Assembly: GCF_036226925.1 (NCBI RefSeq)
Contig: NZ_CP109031.1
Location: forward strand, 7,998,001 to 8,062,000
Length of the DNA stretch: 64,000 bases
Direction of reading: 5' to 3'
DNA from: Streptomyces sp. NBC_00659
Lineage (GTDB): Bacteria > Actinomycetota > Actinomycetes > Streptomycetales > Streptomycetaceae
Shown in pieces: positions 41,554 to 50,297 of this stretch; position 1 is the stretch's first letter, and each line of letters opens with the position of its first letter. Under the pieces are notes generated by a model. That model was not told where the DNA came from, did not search any database, and saw nothing but the letters and a program-made list of their open reading frames with translations. A program made the position numbers and the translations under genes.

Positions 41554-42585
41554 ATGGGCGATGCGGTGGAACTCGAAGTGGCCGGCAGGAGTGTTCGTCT
41601 GTCCAGCCCGGACAAGATCTTCTTCCCGGAGCGCGGGTTCACGAAGCTGGACCTCGCCCAGTACTACCTCGCGGTCGGCGACGGCATCCTGCGTGCCCTC
41701 CGCGACCGTCCCACCACGCTGGAGCGCTACCCGGACGGGGTGACCGGCGAGTCCTTCTTCCAGAAGCGGGCGCCCAAGAACATGCCCGACTGGATCCCGA
41801 CCGCCCGCATCACCTTCCCCAGCGGCCGCAGCGCCGACGAGATGTGCCCCACCGAGCCCGCCGCCGTGCTGTGGGCCGCGCAGTTCGGCACGCTCACCTT
41901 CCATCCGTGGCCGGTCCGCCGTGACGACGTCGACCGCCCCGACGAACTGCGCATCGACCTCGACCCGCAGCCCGGCACGGACTACGCGGACGCGGTACGC
42001 GCCGCCCACGAACTGCGCGAGGTCCTGCACGAGTACGGCGGTCTGCGGGGCTGGCCCAAGACCTCCGGGGGCCGCGGACTGCATGTCTTCGTGCCGATCC
42101 AGCCGCGCTGGACCTTCACCCAGGTGCGCCGGGCCGCCATCGCCGTCGGGCGCGAGCTCGAACGCCGTATGCCCGATCAGGTCACCACCGCCTGGTGGAA
42201 GGAGGAGCGAGGCGAGAAGATCTTCGTGGACTACAACCAGACCGCTCGCGACCGCACCATGGCCTCCGCCTATTCGGTACGGCCCCGCCCGCACGCCCCG
42301 GTCTCCGCGCCGCTGCGCTGGGACGAGGTGCAGGACGCCAGGCCCCGGGACTTCGACCTGGCGACCATGCCGGGCCGCTTCGCCGAACTCGGCGATGTGC
42401 ACGCCGACATGGACGACCACGCCTTCTCCCTGGAGGCACTGCTGGAACTCGCCGACCGCGACGAGCACGACCACGGCCTCGGCGACCTCCCGTACCCGCC
42501 CGATTACCCGAAGATGCCGGACGAGCCCAAGCGGGTGCAGCCGAGCCGCGCGAAGCACGAGGACGCAGCGTCGCAGGACAGGTGA
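41554..42585 (+). CDS. LigD-type polymerase domain (PolDom), stand-alone
   Basis: A 343-residue archaeo-eukaryotic primase-type polymerase matching the LigD polymerase module used in nonhomologous end joining. Catalytic residues: the aspartate pair in RIDLDPQPG near residue 130, the histidine in GGRGLHVFVP near 175, and the late aspartate in KIFVDYNQT near 227. The N-terminus begins LSSPDKIFFPERGFTKLDL, the usual LigD start. ATG 41554 follows a spacer with no strong ribosome site. The C-terminal 60 residues are acidic and then basic. It can add or fill nucleotides before ligation by the ligase at 37809. Confidence 0.95.
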   Translation: MGDAVELEVAGRSVRLSSPDKIFFPERGFTKLDLAQYYLAVGDGILRALRDRPTTLERYPDGVTGESFFQKRAPKNMPDWIPTARITFPSGRSADEMCPTEPAAVLWAAQFGTLTFHPWPVRRDDVDRPDELRIDLDPQPGTDYADAVRAAHELREVLHEYGGLRGWPKTSGGRGLHVFVPIQPRWTFTQVRRAAIAVGRELERRMPDQVTTAWWKEERGEKIFVDYNQTARDRTMASAYSVRPRPHAPVSAPLRWDEVQDARPRDFDLATMPGRFAELGDVHADMDDHAFSLEALLELADRDEHDHGLGDLPYPPDYPKMPDEPKRVQPSRAKHEDAASQDR

Positions 42586-42957
42586 TTCCCCGGGCGGCCC
42601 CCGTCCGGGCGGCCGCACCCGGCTGTCCGGGACCCTTTCCCGTCCGGGCCGGACGGCGCCGACTCCCGTGACGGCGGGGCGACTTCGGCCGCTGCGCACG
42701 CGAACCCGTCCGGGCGCCCGCGCCATCGGCCCGCGCGTCGGCGGCCGCGGGGCGGATTCGGCGGTAGACCGGTCGCACGGGGCCCCGACTCCCGCCCCGA
42801 CTCCCGCCCCGGGTCAGGGAACGGGCCGGCACTCTCGCCGCCGAGGCGCCCTTCGGCGGGGTCGGTTCGAGCCGTTCTCGGTGATCGGGGAGCACTTCCA
42901 CAGAGCGAGCGGCCACGCGGCTATCCTGATCCGCATCCGCCGAGGAGGTGCCCTGAG
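42586..42957. other. Intergenic region before the LacI gene
   Basis: About 372 bases of very GC-rich sequence with no supported gene. It contains a 12-base direct repeat (CCCGACTCCCGC, near 42783-42815). A -10-like TATCCT lies at about 42921, 36 bases before the LacI start, and could be its promoter. Confidence 0.45.
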
Positions 42958-43995
42958 GTGACCGAGACAGTGTCGCGCCCCACGCTGGAGGCTGTGGCAG
43001 CGCGGGCCGGGGTCTCCCGGGCCACCGTGTCACGGGTCGTGAACGGTGGGGACGGGGTCCGTGAACCGCTCGTCGAGCGCGTGCGCCGGGCCGTCGAGGA
43101 ACTCGGGTACGTTCCGAACCAGGCCGCCCGCAGCCTCGTCACCCGGCGCCACGACGCGGTCGCCGTCGTGATCGCCGAGCCGGAGACCAGGGTCTTCGCC
43201 GACCCCTTCTTCGCACTCCAGCTCCGCGGCATCAGCAAGGAACTGACAGCCAACGACTCCCAGCTCGTCCTGCTGCTCACGGAAGGTCGCGACGACCACG
43301 CCCGCGTCGCCCGCTACCTCGCCGGCGGCCACGTCGACGGCGCGCTCGTCTTCTCGCTGCACCTCGACGACCCGCTGCCGGGCCTGATCCACGGCGCGGG
43401 TGTGCCGACCGTGTTCGGCGGACGGCCCGGCTGGGGCGACGGCGTCCGCGAAGCCGTCTACGTCGACTGCGACAACCGCGGCGGAGCCCGCCAGGCCGTT
43501 CGCCACCTGATCGGACTCGGGCGGACGCGCATCGCCCACATCACCGGGGCCCTCGACCAGACGTCCGCGGTCGACCGGCTCGACGGCTTCCGGGACGTCA
43601 TGGCCGACGCCGATCCGGCGTTCGTCGCGCAGGGCGACTTCACCCCCGCCGGCGGCGAACGCGCGATGCGGGAACTGCTGGAGCGCCGCCCGGACCTGGA
43701 CGCGGTGTTCGTGGCGAACGACCTGTCGGCGCTCGGCGCGCTGCGCGTGCTGCGTGAGCACGGCCGACGGGTGCCCGAGGACGTGGCCGTGATCGGCTTC
43801 GACGACATGCTGCCGATCGCCGAACAGTCGGATCCGCCCCTGACGACGGTGCGTCAGGACATAGAGGAGATGGGCCGGTTGATGGCCCGGCTGCTGATCC
43901 GCGGGCTGGAGGGCAGGGCGGGGGCCGAGGACACGGCGCCCGAGGCCTCCGGAGTGGTCCTGCCGACGACGGTGGTGCGACGGGCCTCGGCCTAG
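42958..43995 (+). CDS. LacI-family transcriptional regulator
   Basis: A 345-residue LacI/GalR repressor. The N-terminal helix-turn-helix and hinge are complete: LEAVAARAGVSRATVSRVVNG at about residues 10-30, then VRRAVEELGYVPNQAARSL. A periplasmic-binding-like sugar domain follows (VAVVIAEPE, GLIHGAGVPTVFGGR, VDCDNRGGARQAVRHL, DAVFVANDLSALGAL). GTG 42958 has GGAGG upstream. No sugar-uptake genes adjoin it, so the regulon is elsewhere. A long hairpin follows the stop. Confidence 0.94.
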   Translation: MTETVSRPTLEAVAARAGVSRATVSRVVNGGDGVREPLVERVRRAVEELGYVPNQAARSLVTRRHDAVAVVIAEPETRVFADPFFALQLRGISKELTANDSQLVLLLTEGRDDHARVARYLAGGHVDGALVFSLHLDDPLPGLIHGAGVPTVFGGRPGWGDGVREAVYVDCDNRGGARQAVRHLIGLGRTRIAHITGALDQTSAVDRLDGFRDVMADADPAFVAQGDFTPAGGERAMRELLERRPDLDAVFVANDLSALGALRVLREHGRRVPEDVAVIGFDDMLPIAEQSDPPLTTVRQDIEEMGRLMARLLIRGLEGRAGAEDTAPEASGVVLPTTVVRRASA

Positions 43996-44001
43996 GGCTT
44001 C

Positions 44002-44048
44002 TCGGACAATTCCCGTCCGCCCTTCGGGCGACGACGCGAATTGTCCGA
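44002..44048. terminator. Hairpin between LacI and VOC genes
   Basis: TCGGACAATTC (44002-44012) pairs with GAATTGTCCGA (44038-44048), and an inner CGCCC-TTC-GGGCG stem extends the hairpin. It lies between the convergent LacI and VOC genes and can end both transcripts. Confidence 0.7.
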
Positions 44049-44122
44049 CAGCTCTGGGACCGAAGCCCCCTCGGCACGGGGCTGACGGGCTGCGGTCCCA
44101 CGCAGGTCCGCCGGCCGGGGCG

Positions 44123-44914
44123 TCAGCTCTGCTGCGGTGCGCTCTTGATCACCGCGAGGCGTGCCCCGTACGGATCGGCGAGCTTGGCGATACGGCCGAC
44201 GCCCTCCATGTCCGTGGCGGGCATCCGGACCGTACCGCCGAGTTCCTGGGTCTTGGCGACCACGGCGTCCGTGTCGGGGACCTCGATGTACGGCAGCCAG
44301 TACGCGCCGGTTTTCGCCTCGACCGGATCGTCGGCGAGCGGGACGAGGCCGCCGAACATGCCCTCCTCCTCGGTTCCCGCGGGGTTGACACAGGTGTACG
44401 TCCCGCCAGGGAACTCGGCCGCCGAAGTGTTCCACCCGAAGACCGAGTCGTAGAACGCGGCGGCCGCAGCGATGTCCGGGGTGCAGAGCTCGACCCAGCA
44501 CAGGGAACCCGGGTCGCCGGCCAGGCCCAGGCCCTCGGTCCGGCCGGGCTGCCAGACGCCGAAGGTCACGCCCGCCTGATCGGCGAACATGGCCACGTGC
44601 CCCTCGCCCATCACGTCCATGGGCGGCATGAGCACCGTGCCCTTGGCGTGCTCGACCGCCTTGGCGGTGGCCTCGGCGTCCGTGGTCCGGAAGTAGACGT
44701 TCCAGGACGGCGGACCCTGCTCGGCGGTGATCTGCATGGCCCCGGCCACGGTCTTGCCGTCGACCTGGAGGAAGCCGTAGCCACCGGCGTCGGGCCCCGC
44801 CGACCGGAACTGCCAGCCGAAGAGGCCTCCGTAGAAGGCGATGGCACCCTCGATGTCGGCCGTGGCGACATCCAGCCAGTTCGGGGAGCCGTTGACGAAG
44901 CGGGTGGTGAGCAT
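44123..44914 (-). CDS. Tandem VOC (glyoxalase/bleomycin-resistance fold) protein
   Basis: A 263-residue protein made of two vicinal-oxygen-chelate modules. The first starts WLDVATADIEGAIAFYGGLFGW at residues 13-34 (split here), the second WVELCTPDIAAAAAFYDSVFGW near 140-161, each followed by strands such as GTVLMPPMDVMGEGHVAMFADQ. ATG 44914 follows AAAGGAGGG, a strong ribosome site. This two-module type is common in streptomycetes and often annotated as glyoxalase-like or hydroxylase; the metal ligands are not fully conserved, so catalysis is doubtful. It is transcribed alone toward the LacI gene. Confidence 0.9.
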   Translation of the reverse strand: MLTTRFVNGSPNWLDVATADIEGAIAFYGGLFGWQFRSAGPDAGGYGFLQVDGKTVAGAMQITAEQGPPSWNVYFRTTDAEATAKAVEHAKGTVLMPPMDVMGEGHVAMFADQAGVTFGVWQPGRTEGLGLAGDPGSLCWVELCTPDIAAAAAFYDSVFGWNTSAAEFPGGTYTCVNPAGTEEEGMFGGLVPLADDPVEAKTGAYWLPYIEVPDTDAVVAKTQELGGTVRMPATDMEGVGRIAKLADPYGARLAVIKSAPQQS

Positions 44915-45185
44915 GATTGCCCTCCTTTGAGGGGTCCCGTTGCCTTTGGTGCCGAGTCTTCCACCGCCTACTGACAATCGCCGTGGAGAAGTGCAAACCG
45001 CCCGGATCGACGGCGCCCGTCACTTAAGGTGTCCACAGCGCTTCGTATTGTCGCAGGGTCCTCCCGCGCGCCGCCGTGCCCGAGGCCTCCCCGCGGGGCC
45101 ATCATCGAGGCCGCCGGGAGCCTTGGTACGTCGCGTTGATCCTGCGTTGATCGAACGTTTTTCGCCGTCGGGCAGGCTCTTGGCC

Positions 45186-45431
45186 ATGTACTCGGTAACC
45201 ATCACTCCGTCCGACCTCGCCTGGCAGGAGCAGGCGTTGTGCGCGCAGACGGGGGCGGACTTCTTCTTTCCCGATCCGGGCAGCTCGGTGCGCGAGGCGA
45301 AGCGCATCTGCGGGATGTGCGAGATGCGTCCCGCGTGCCTCGACTACGCGCTGAGCAACGACGAACGTTTCGGCGTGTGGGGCGGACTCTCCGAGAAGGA
45401 GCGTCTCGGCCTGCGACGCGCCCTGGAGTGA
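45186..45431 (+). CDS. WhiB-like iron-sulfur transcription factor
   Basis: An 81-residue Wbl protein. The four cluster cysteines are Cys19, Cys42, Cys45 and Cys51 (pattern C-x22-C-x2-C-x5-C), followed by the GVWGG turn at residues 63-67 and the basic end KERLGLRRALE. These proteins hold a 4Fe-4S cluster and usually act with the main sigma factor in development, redox response or antibiotic resistance. Without longer tails it is one of the short Wbl types; I do not assign a letter. ATG 45186 has only a weak ribosome site. A 14-bp hairpin terminator follows 2 bases after the stop. Confidence 0.94.
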   Translation: MYSVTITPSDLAWQEQALCAQTGADFFFPDPGSSVREAKRICGMCEMRPACLDYALSNDERFGVWGGLSEKERLGLRRALE

Positions 45432-45433
45432 CA

Positions 45434-45469
45434 CGAGCCCCCGCGCGGCGTCGGCCGCGCGGGGGCTCG
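45434..45469 (+). terminator. 14-bp GC hairpin after the whiB-like gene
   Basis: CGAGCCCCCGCGCG (45434-45447) pairs perfectly with 45456-45469 around an 8-base loop. No T-run. It begins 2 bases after the stop codon. Confidence 0.75.
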
Positions 45470-45551
45470 GAGACCGGGTCCCGGGGCGCCCGTGGGCGCA
45501 CCGGGGAGAGCGGCGCCCCGAAGGCCGGGGCGGCCGTTCTCGTGGGAGGGG

Positions 45552-46529
45552 CTACGCCGTGGCGCGGGCCGCCATCCGCGCCTTGCGGGCGGCGAGCTTC
45601 TCGTCGAACTTCGAGGCTTCGGAGTCGAGGCCGCCCATGAAGTAGCCGAGCTCCTCCTGCGCCTTGAGGCCCTCGGGGCCGAGGCCGCCGATCTCCAGGA
45701 CCTTGAGGTGACGCAGCACCGGCTGGAGCACGTCGTCGTGGTGGATGCGCAGGTTGTAGATCTCGCCGATGGCCATCTGCGCGGCCATGCGCTCGAAGCC
45801 GGGCATGCCGTGACCGGGCATCCGGAAGTTGACGACGACGTCGCGGCAGGCCTGCATGGTCAGGTCGGGGGCGAGCTCGAACGACGCCTTCAGGAGGTTG
45901 CGGTAGAAGACCATGTGCAGGTTCTCGTCGGTCGCGATGCGCGCCAGCATGCGGTCGCAGACCGGGTCGCCCGACTGGTGACCGGTGTTGCGGTGCGAGA
46001 CGCGGGTCGCCAGCTCCTGGAACGCGACGTACGCGACCGAGTGCAGCATCGAGTGGCGGTTGTCCGACTCGAAGCCCTCGCTCATGTGCTGCATCCGGAA
46101 CGCTTCGAGCTTGTCCGGGTCCACCGCGCGCGAGGCGAGCAGGTAGTCGCGCATCACGATGCCGTGCCGGCCCTCCTCCGCCGTCCAGCGGTGCACCCAG
46201 GTGCCCCAGGCGCCGTCACGGCCGAAGAGGGACGCGATCTCGTGGTGGTAGCTCGGGAGGTTGTCCTCGGTGAGCAGGTTCACGACGAGCGCGATCCGGC
46301 CGATCTCGGTGACCTTGGACTGCTCCTTGTCCCAGGCCTCGCCGTCCTCGAAGAGCCCGGGGAAGTTGCGGGCGTCGCTGAAGGGCACGTACTCGTGCGG
46401 CATCCAGTCCTTGGCCACCTTCAGGTGACGGTTCAGCTCGGTCTCGACGACTTCCTCCAGCGCGTACAGCAGACGAGCGTCGGTCCAGGCTGCTGCCGGG
46501 CTGCCGAGGTCGGGGGAAGTGATCGTCAC
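45552..46529 (-). CDS. Acyl-ACP desaturase (diiron, DesA type)
   Basis: A 325-residue soluble stearoyl-ACP-desaturase-like enzyme that places a double bond in acyl chains using a diiron centre and needs ferredoxin. Iron ligands are in the helix motifs TEDNLPSYHHE near residue 88, TAEEGRHG near 118 and ATDENLHM near 205. GTG 46529 follows a GGAG site; longer in-frame starts would include the upstream repeat region. Three 15-base repeats and a CCTACG/CGTAGG inverted repeat lie 40-90 bases upstream, a likely target of a fatty-acid-sensing repressor. It controls membrane fluidity. Confidence 0.94.
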   Translation of the reverse strand: MTITSPDLGSPAAAWTDARLLYALEEVVETELNRHLKVAKDWMPHEYVPFSDARNFPGLFEDGEAWDKEQSKVTEIGRIALVVNLLTEDNLPSYHHEIASLFGRDGAWGTWVHRWTAEEGRHGIVMRDYLLASRAVDPDKLEAFRMQHMSEGFESDNRHSMLHSVAYVAFQELATRVSHRNTGHQSGDPVCDRMLARIATDENLHMVFYRNLLKASFELAPDLTMQACRDVVVNFRMPGHGMPGFERMAAQMAIGEIYNLRIHHDDVLQPVLRHLKVLEIGGLGPEGLKAQEELGYFMGGLDSEASKFDEKLAARKARMAARATA

Positions 46530-46571
46530 GGGTGCTCCAGGGAGGGACGGGACAACGAGCGGAAAACCAAA

Positions 46572-46617
46572 CCTACGGCATCGTAGGCTACGTCTCCGTA
46601 GGTTACGTCTCCGTAGG
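46572..46617. promoter_or_regulatory. CCTACG/CGTAGG operator-like repeats before desaturase
   Basis: CCTACG (46572) faces CGTAGG (46582) as an inverted repeat with a 4-base gap; CGTAGG recurs at 46597 and 46612, exactly 15 bases apart, within the repeat CGTAGGyTACGTCTC. On the coding strand the desaturase promoter must lie around this block. Confidence 0.75.
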
Positions 46618-46743
46618 TTAAGAAGCCTGTAAAGGTCTCTGATCAGCGGTGTTACAGGCGCGGGCACCCCGCTTTCCGGCGCATCCCGGAGGGGCCCGGG
46701 GGCGTCGAGGGCCCGGGGCCGTACCGATGGTTGGCTCACTCGG

Positions 46744-47520
46744 TCAGACGTACAGCTCCCGTAGCCGCACCGAGAGGCATGTCACACAGCCCTCGAGCTT
46801 CTCGAACTCGCCGATGTCCACCACGACCGGTTCGTGGCCCAGGCCGGCGAGCAACTCGGCGGTCTTCGGGGCGGACGACGCCATCAGCAGCTTGCCGCCG
46901 CCCAGGAGCACCACGTGCGCCCCGGACTCCTCCGGCACCGCCAGGAAGCGGGGGAAGAGCGAGGGGGTGTCCACGAGCGGCTCGTGCCCGATCACCGTCC
47001 CGTCCGGCAGCGCGGTGACCGCCGACTTCAGATGCAGCACCTTGCTGACGGGAACGGCGACGACCCGCGCCCCGAGCGGTTCGAAGACCGCGCGCAACTG
47101 CTGGACCCCGGCCGCGTTCGTCCGGCCTCCGCGGCCCACATAGATGGTGTCGCCCACCTTCAGGATGTCGCCCCCGTCGAGGGTGCCCGGATCCCAGATC
47201 CAGTTCACCGAGCAGCCGAGGCGCGCCACGGCCTCCTCCACCCCCGGGGTCTCGGCGCGGCGGGACTCGGCGCCCGGGCGGGCGATGAGGGCGACGTTGC
47301 GGAAGACGACGACGGCGTCCTCGACGAACACCGAGTCCGGACAGTCCTCGGCCGGGTCCACCTCCACGGTCTCCCAGCCATGGGTGCGCAGTGCCTCGGT
47401 GTACGCCTCCCACTGCTCGACCGCGAGACCGACATCCACCGCCGTGCGTTCCACGTGCGTCACCAGCCCCTCGGCGAGGCGGGGGCCGGGCCTGCGTACG
47501 AGCGCTTTCTGACTGGGCAC
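46744..47520 (-). CDS. ddaH: Dimethylarginine dimethylaminohydrolase
   Basis: A 258-residue member of the guanidino-group-modifying superfamily, hydrolysing N,N-dimethylarginine to citrulline and dimethylamine. The propeller motifs are visible: EDCPDSVFVED near residue 58, DGGDIL near 115, the catalytic histidine in LHLKSAVT near 163 and the nucleophilic cysteine in KLEGCVTCLS near 246. Length equals known bacterial DDAH. The start ATG is at 47520. It stands between the desaturase and the ABC-F gene on the same strand with gaps over 100 bases, so probably transcribed alone. Arginine deiminase is longer and unlikely. Confidence 0.93.
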   Translation of the reverse strand: MPSQKALVRRPGPRLAEGLVTHVERTAVDVGLAVEQWEAYTEALRTHGWETVEVDPAEDCPDSVFVEDAVVVFRNVALIARPGAESRRAETPGVEEAVARLGCSVNWIWDPGTLDGGDILKVGDTIYVGRGGRTNAAGVQQLRAVFEPLGARVVAVPVSKVLHLKSAVTALPDGTVIGHEPLVDTPSLFPRFLAVPEESGAHVVLLGGGKLLMASSAPKTAELLAGLGHEPVVVDIGEFEKLEGCVTCLSVRLRELYV

Positions 47521-47649
47521 GGGCGGGTCTCCGAATCGGCTGGGGGTGTCGGCGCAACATCATGCAGCGCGGGTCGCGCGCGCAAAAGCCCCCCGGCCTG
47601 ACGCCGGGCACCGCCCACCCCCGACGCTAGGCCGCCCCCGCCCATCGCA

Positions 47650-49284
47650 CTATGAGGAATACCCGACAGTTTCCGGAGCGATTTCTTTCAGTTCTCCTCC
47701 TTCCAGCAACAGTCGTCGCGTGATGCCGATCGACTCCAGGAACGGCAGGTCGTGGCTGGCGACGATCAGGGCCCCTTCGTACGACTCCAGGGCCGTGGTG
47801 AGCCGGCGGACGCTCGCCATGTCGAGGTTGTTCGTCGGCTCGTCGAGCAACAGGAGCTGCGGGGCGGGGTCGGCCAGCATCAGGGCCGCGAGCGCCGCGC
47901 GGAAGCGTTCGCCGCCGGAGAGCGTCGCCGCCTGCTGGTCGGCCTTCGCCCCCTTGAACAGGAAGCGGGCGAGGCGGGCCCGGATCCGGTTGTCGGTGGC
48001 GGCCGGCGCGTAGCGGGCCACGTTCTCGGCCACGCTCAGATCGTCGTCCAGGACGTCGAGCCGCTGCGGCAGGAAGCGCAGGGGCACATGGGCGTACGCC
48101 TCGCCGGACACGGGGTCCAGCTCCCCGGCGATCGTGCGCAGGAGTGTCGTCTTGCCCGCTCCGTTGCGCCCGACGATCGCGACGCGTTCGGGTCCGCGAA
48201 GATCGAACACGCCGTTCACCCGCGAGCCGTGCTGCAGTTCCAGCCGGTCGAGGGTGAGGACGGTGCGCCCCGGCGGCACGGCCGTGTACGGCAGGTCGAT
48301 CCGGATCAGATCGTCGTCGCGTACGGCCTCCACCGCCTCGTCGAGACGCTCCTTCGCCTCGCCGAGCCTGCCCTCGTGCAGGAGCCGGTGCTTGCCCGCG
48401 GACTCCTGGGCCGACCGCTTGCGCGCGCCCATGACGATCTTCGGCTCGCGCTTCTGCTCGGCCATCTTCTGCCCGTACCGCCTGCGCCGGGCCAACTTGA
48501 CCTGAGCGTCGATCAGTTCGCGTTTCTGCTTCTTCAGATCGGACTCGGCGACGCGCACCATGCGCTCCGCCGCCTCCTGTTCGGCGGCGAGCGCCTCCTC
48601 GTACGCGGAGAAGTTCCCGCCGTACCAGCTGACCTCGCCGGAGTGCAGATCGGCGATCTGGTCGGCCAGGTCGAGGAGTTCGCGGTCGTGGCTGACCACG
48701 ACCATGACCCCGGACCAGGCCTCCACGGCCGCGTACAGCCGTCGTCGCGCGTACAGGTCGAGGTTGTTGGTGGGCTCGTCGAGCAGGAGCACGTCGGGCC
48801 GGCGCAGCAGGAGCGCGGCCAGCCGCAGCAGCACCGACTCGCCACCGGACACCTCACCGACCGTGCGGTCGAGGTCGATGTGTCCGAGGCCGAGTTCGCC
48901 GAGGGTCGCGCGGGCCCGCTCCTCGACGTCCCAGTCGTCGCCGACGACGTCGAAGTGCTCCTCGGACACGTCACCCGCCTCGATCGCGTGCAGGGCGGCG
49001 CGGACCGCGCGGATGCCGAGTGCCTCGTCGACCCGCAGCGCGGTGTCGAGGGTGACGTTCTGTGGCAGATGACCGACCTCGCCCGCGACCCGGACGGAGC
49101 CGTCCGCCGGGGTGAGTTCTCCGGCGATCAGCTTCAACAGGGTTGATTTACCGGATCCGTTGACGCCGACGAGTCCGGTGACGCCCGGTCCGAAGGCGAC
49201 CTGGAGACCGTCGAAGACATCGGTGCCGTCGGGCCAGGCGAAGGACAGGGAGGAGCAGGTGATGGAGGTGGGGAACGTTGACAT
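47650..49284 (-). CDS. ABC-F ATPase (ribosome-associated type)
   Basis: A 544-residue cytosolic ABC-F protein: two ATPase domains and no membrane part. First domain: Walker A GVNGSGKSTLLK near residue 40, signature VSGGESVLLRLA near 150, Walker B LLLDEPTNNLD. A charged coiled linker of about 80 residues (KKQKRELIDAQVKLARRRR) precedes the second domain with GRNGAGKTTLLR near 360 and LSGGERFRAALA near 460. Such proteins act on the ribosome, some giving antibiotic resistance. ATG 49284 is chosen by the MSTFPTSITCSSLSF start. A TTGACA/TACGGT promoter at 49521-49549 would give a leader of about 230 bases. Confidence 0.93.
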   Translation of the reverse strand: MSTFPTSITCSSLSFAWPDGTDVFDGLQVAFGPGVTGLVGVNGSGKSTLLKLIAGELTPADGSVRVAGEVGHLPQNVTLDTALRVDEALGIRAVRAALHAIEAGDVSEEHFDVVGDDWDVEERARATLGELGLGHIDLDRTVGEVSGGESVLLRLAALLLRRPDVLLLDEPTNNLDLYARRRLYAAVEAWSGVMVVVSHDRELLDLADQIADLHSGEVSWYGGNFSAYEEALAAEQEAAERMVRVAESDLKKQKRELIDAQVKLARRRRYGQKMAEQKREPKIVMGARKRSAQESAGKHRLLHEGRLGEAKERLDEAVEAVRDDDLIRIDLPYTAVPPGRTVLTLDRLELQHGSRVNGVFDLRGPERVAIVGRNGAGKTTLLRTIAGELDPVSGEAYAHVPLRFLPQRLDVLDDDLSVAENVARYAPAATDNRIRARLARFLFKGAKADQQAATLSGGERFRAALAALMLADPAPQLLLLDEPTNNLDMASVRRLTTALESYEGALIVASHDLPFLESIGITRRLLLEGGELKEIAPETVGYSS

Positions 49285-49520
49285 GAGGGCCTCGCGATTG
49301 CTGGATGCGGTCGGGGGTACGCGTACGGGACACCGCGAGGCGACGACGATCCAGTTCGGAGGAGAGCGAGAAGAAGGCTCCGCACCCAAGGACGGCTCGA
49401 ACGCCGAGGTCGCACGCTGCGCACACACGGGTCCGACAGGACCGGACGGGTGTGACGCGGTGTCTCAGACCTCAGACGAGCAACGTCCTTCTCCATTCGA
49501 CGGCAACAGAACCGCTAAAC
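49285..49520 (-). promoter_or_regulatory. Long leader of the ABC-F gene
   Basis: About 230 bases lie between the predicted transcription start near 49515 and the ABC-F start. Near the 5' end, GGAGAAGGACG precedes TTG CTC GTC TGA, a possible three-codon leader peptide, and GGTCC-TGTC-GGACC can form a hairpin further on. This arrangement recalls ribosome-mediated attenuation of antibiotic-responsive genes. Inference only. Confidence 0.4.
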
Positions 49521-49549
49521 ACCGTAGGGGCGGTCCTGAGGGCTGTCAA
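49521..49549 (-). promoter_or_regulatory. Predicted housekeeping promoter of ABC-F gene
   Basis: On the minus strand: -35 TTGACA (49544-49549), a 17-base spacer, -10 TACGGT (49521-49526). The -35 is a perfect consensus, rare in this genome. It would start transcription at about 49515. Confidence 0.7.
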
Positions 49550-49587
49550 AGGATTAACGCGCCCCACCGACGAACCGAGGAGACCTC

Positions 49588-50277
49588 GTGCCGAACGGCC
49601 CGCTCTCGTTGCCCGCCCGGCTCTACCTCCTGGCGTGGGACACCACGAAACGGAGCATCACCGGATCCACCCACCTCCACCACCTGGTGCGCGCCGGCGC
49701 CCTCACCGAACTCGCCCAGCGCGGCCTCCTCGTCGACGACGACGGCATCGTCACCCCCGTCGACGCCGACTCCCGGACCGGGGACGTCGTACTCGACGGA
49801 CTCCTGGAACTCGTGTCGGAGTCCCGGCCCCGCGGGTGGAAGCCGTGGGTCACCTCACGGGCCCGGGTCACCCTGGACGCCGTCCGCGCCCAGCTCGCCG
49901 CCGACGGATATCTGCGCGCGGAGCGCAAGCGGGTGCTCGGGATCTTCCCGTCCGTCGAGTACGAGCTGGACCGGGTGCCCGTGGTGGAGGCCCTGCGCGG
50001 GCAGGCGCGCGAGGTGCTGGAGGGACCGGTGCCCGTCGCCGACGTCGGTGACCGCGACGCGGCACTCGTCGCCCTGGCCACCGCGGCCGAGCTCCGCACC
50101 TTCGCCTCGCCCAAGGAGCGGGCGCTTCACAGGGCCCGCATCGACGAGCTCACCGAACGCGGCGGAGCGGCGGCCCCCGCCCTGAGGAAGGTCATCCAGG
50201 ACGTCCGTACGGCGGTGGTCGTGGCGGCCGCGACGGCCTCCGCCAAGGCGGCCACGGCGACCACCACGGCGAACTGA
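49588..50277 (+). CDS. GPP34 (GOLPH3-like) family protein
   Basis: A 229-residue protein of the GPP34/VPS74 family, known in eukaryotes for binding phosphatidylinositol-4-phosphate at the Golgi; bacterial members, frequent in Streptomyces, have no proven role. Family features: LPARLYLLAWDTTK at the start, HHLVRAGALTELAQRGLL near residue 30, LRGQAREVLEG near 138. The alanine-rich tail (AAATASAKAATATTT) may be a flexible end. GTG 49588 follows GAGGAG. It is divergent from the ABC-F gene, with about 300 bases between them. A hairpin terminator follows at 50298. Confidence 0.92.
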   Translation: MPNGPLSLPARLYLLAWDTTKRSITGSTHLHHLVRAGALTELAQRGLLVDDDGIVTPVDADSRTGDVVLDGLLELVSESRPRGWKPWVTSRARVTLDAVRAQLAADGYLRAERKRVLGIFPSVEYELDRVPVVEALRGQAREVLEGPVPVADVGDRDAALVALATAAELRTFASPKERALHRARIDELTERGGAAAPALRKVIQDVRTAVVVAAATASAKAATATTTAN

Positions 50278-50297
50278 GCCGACGGGGCCGAGGTATG

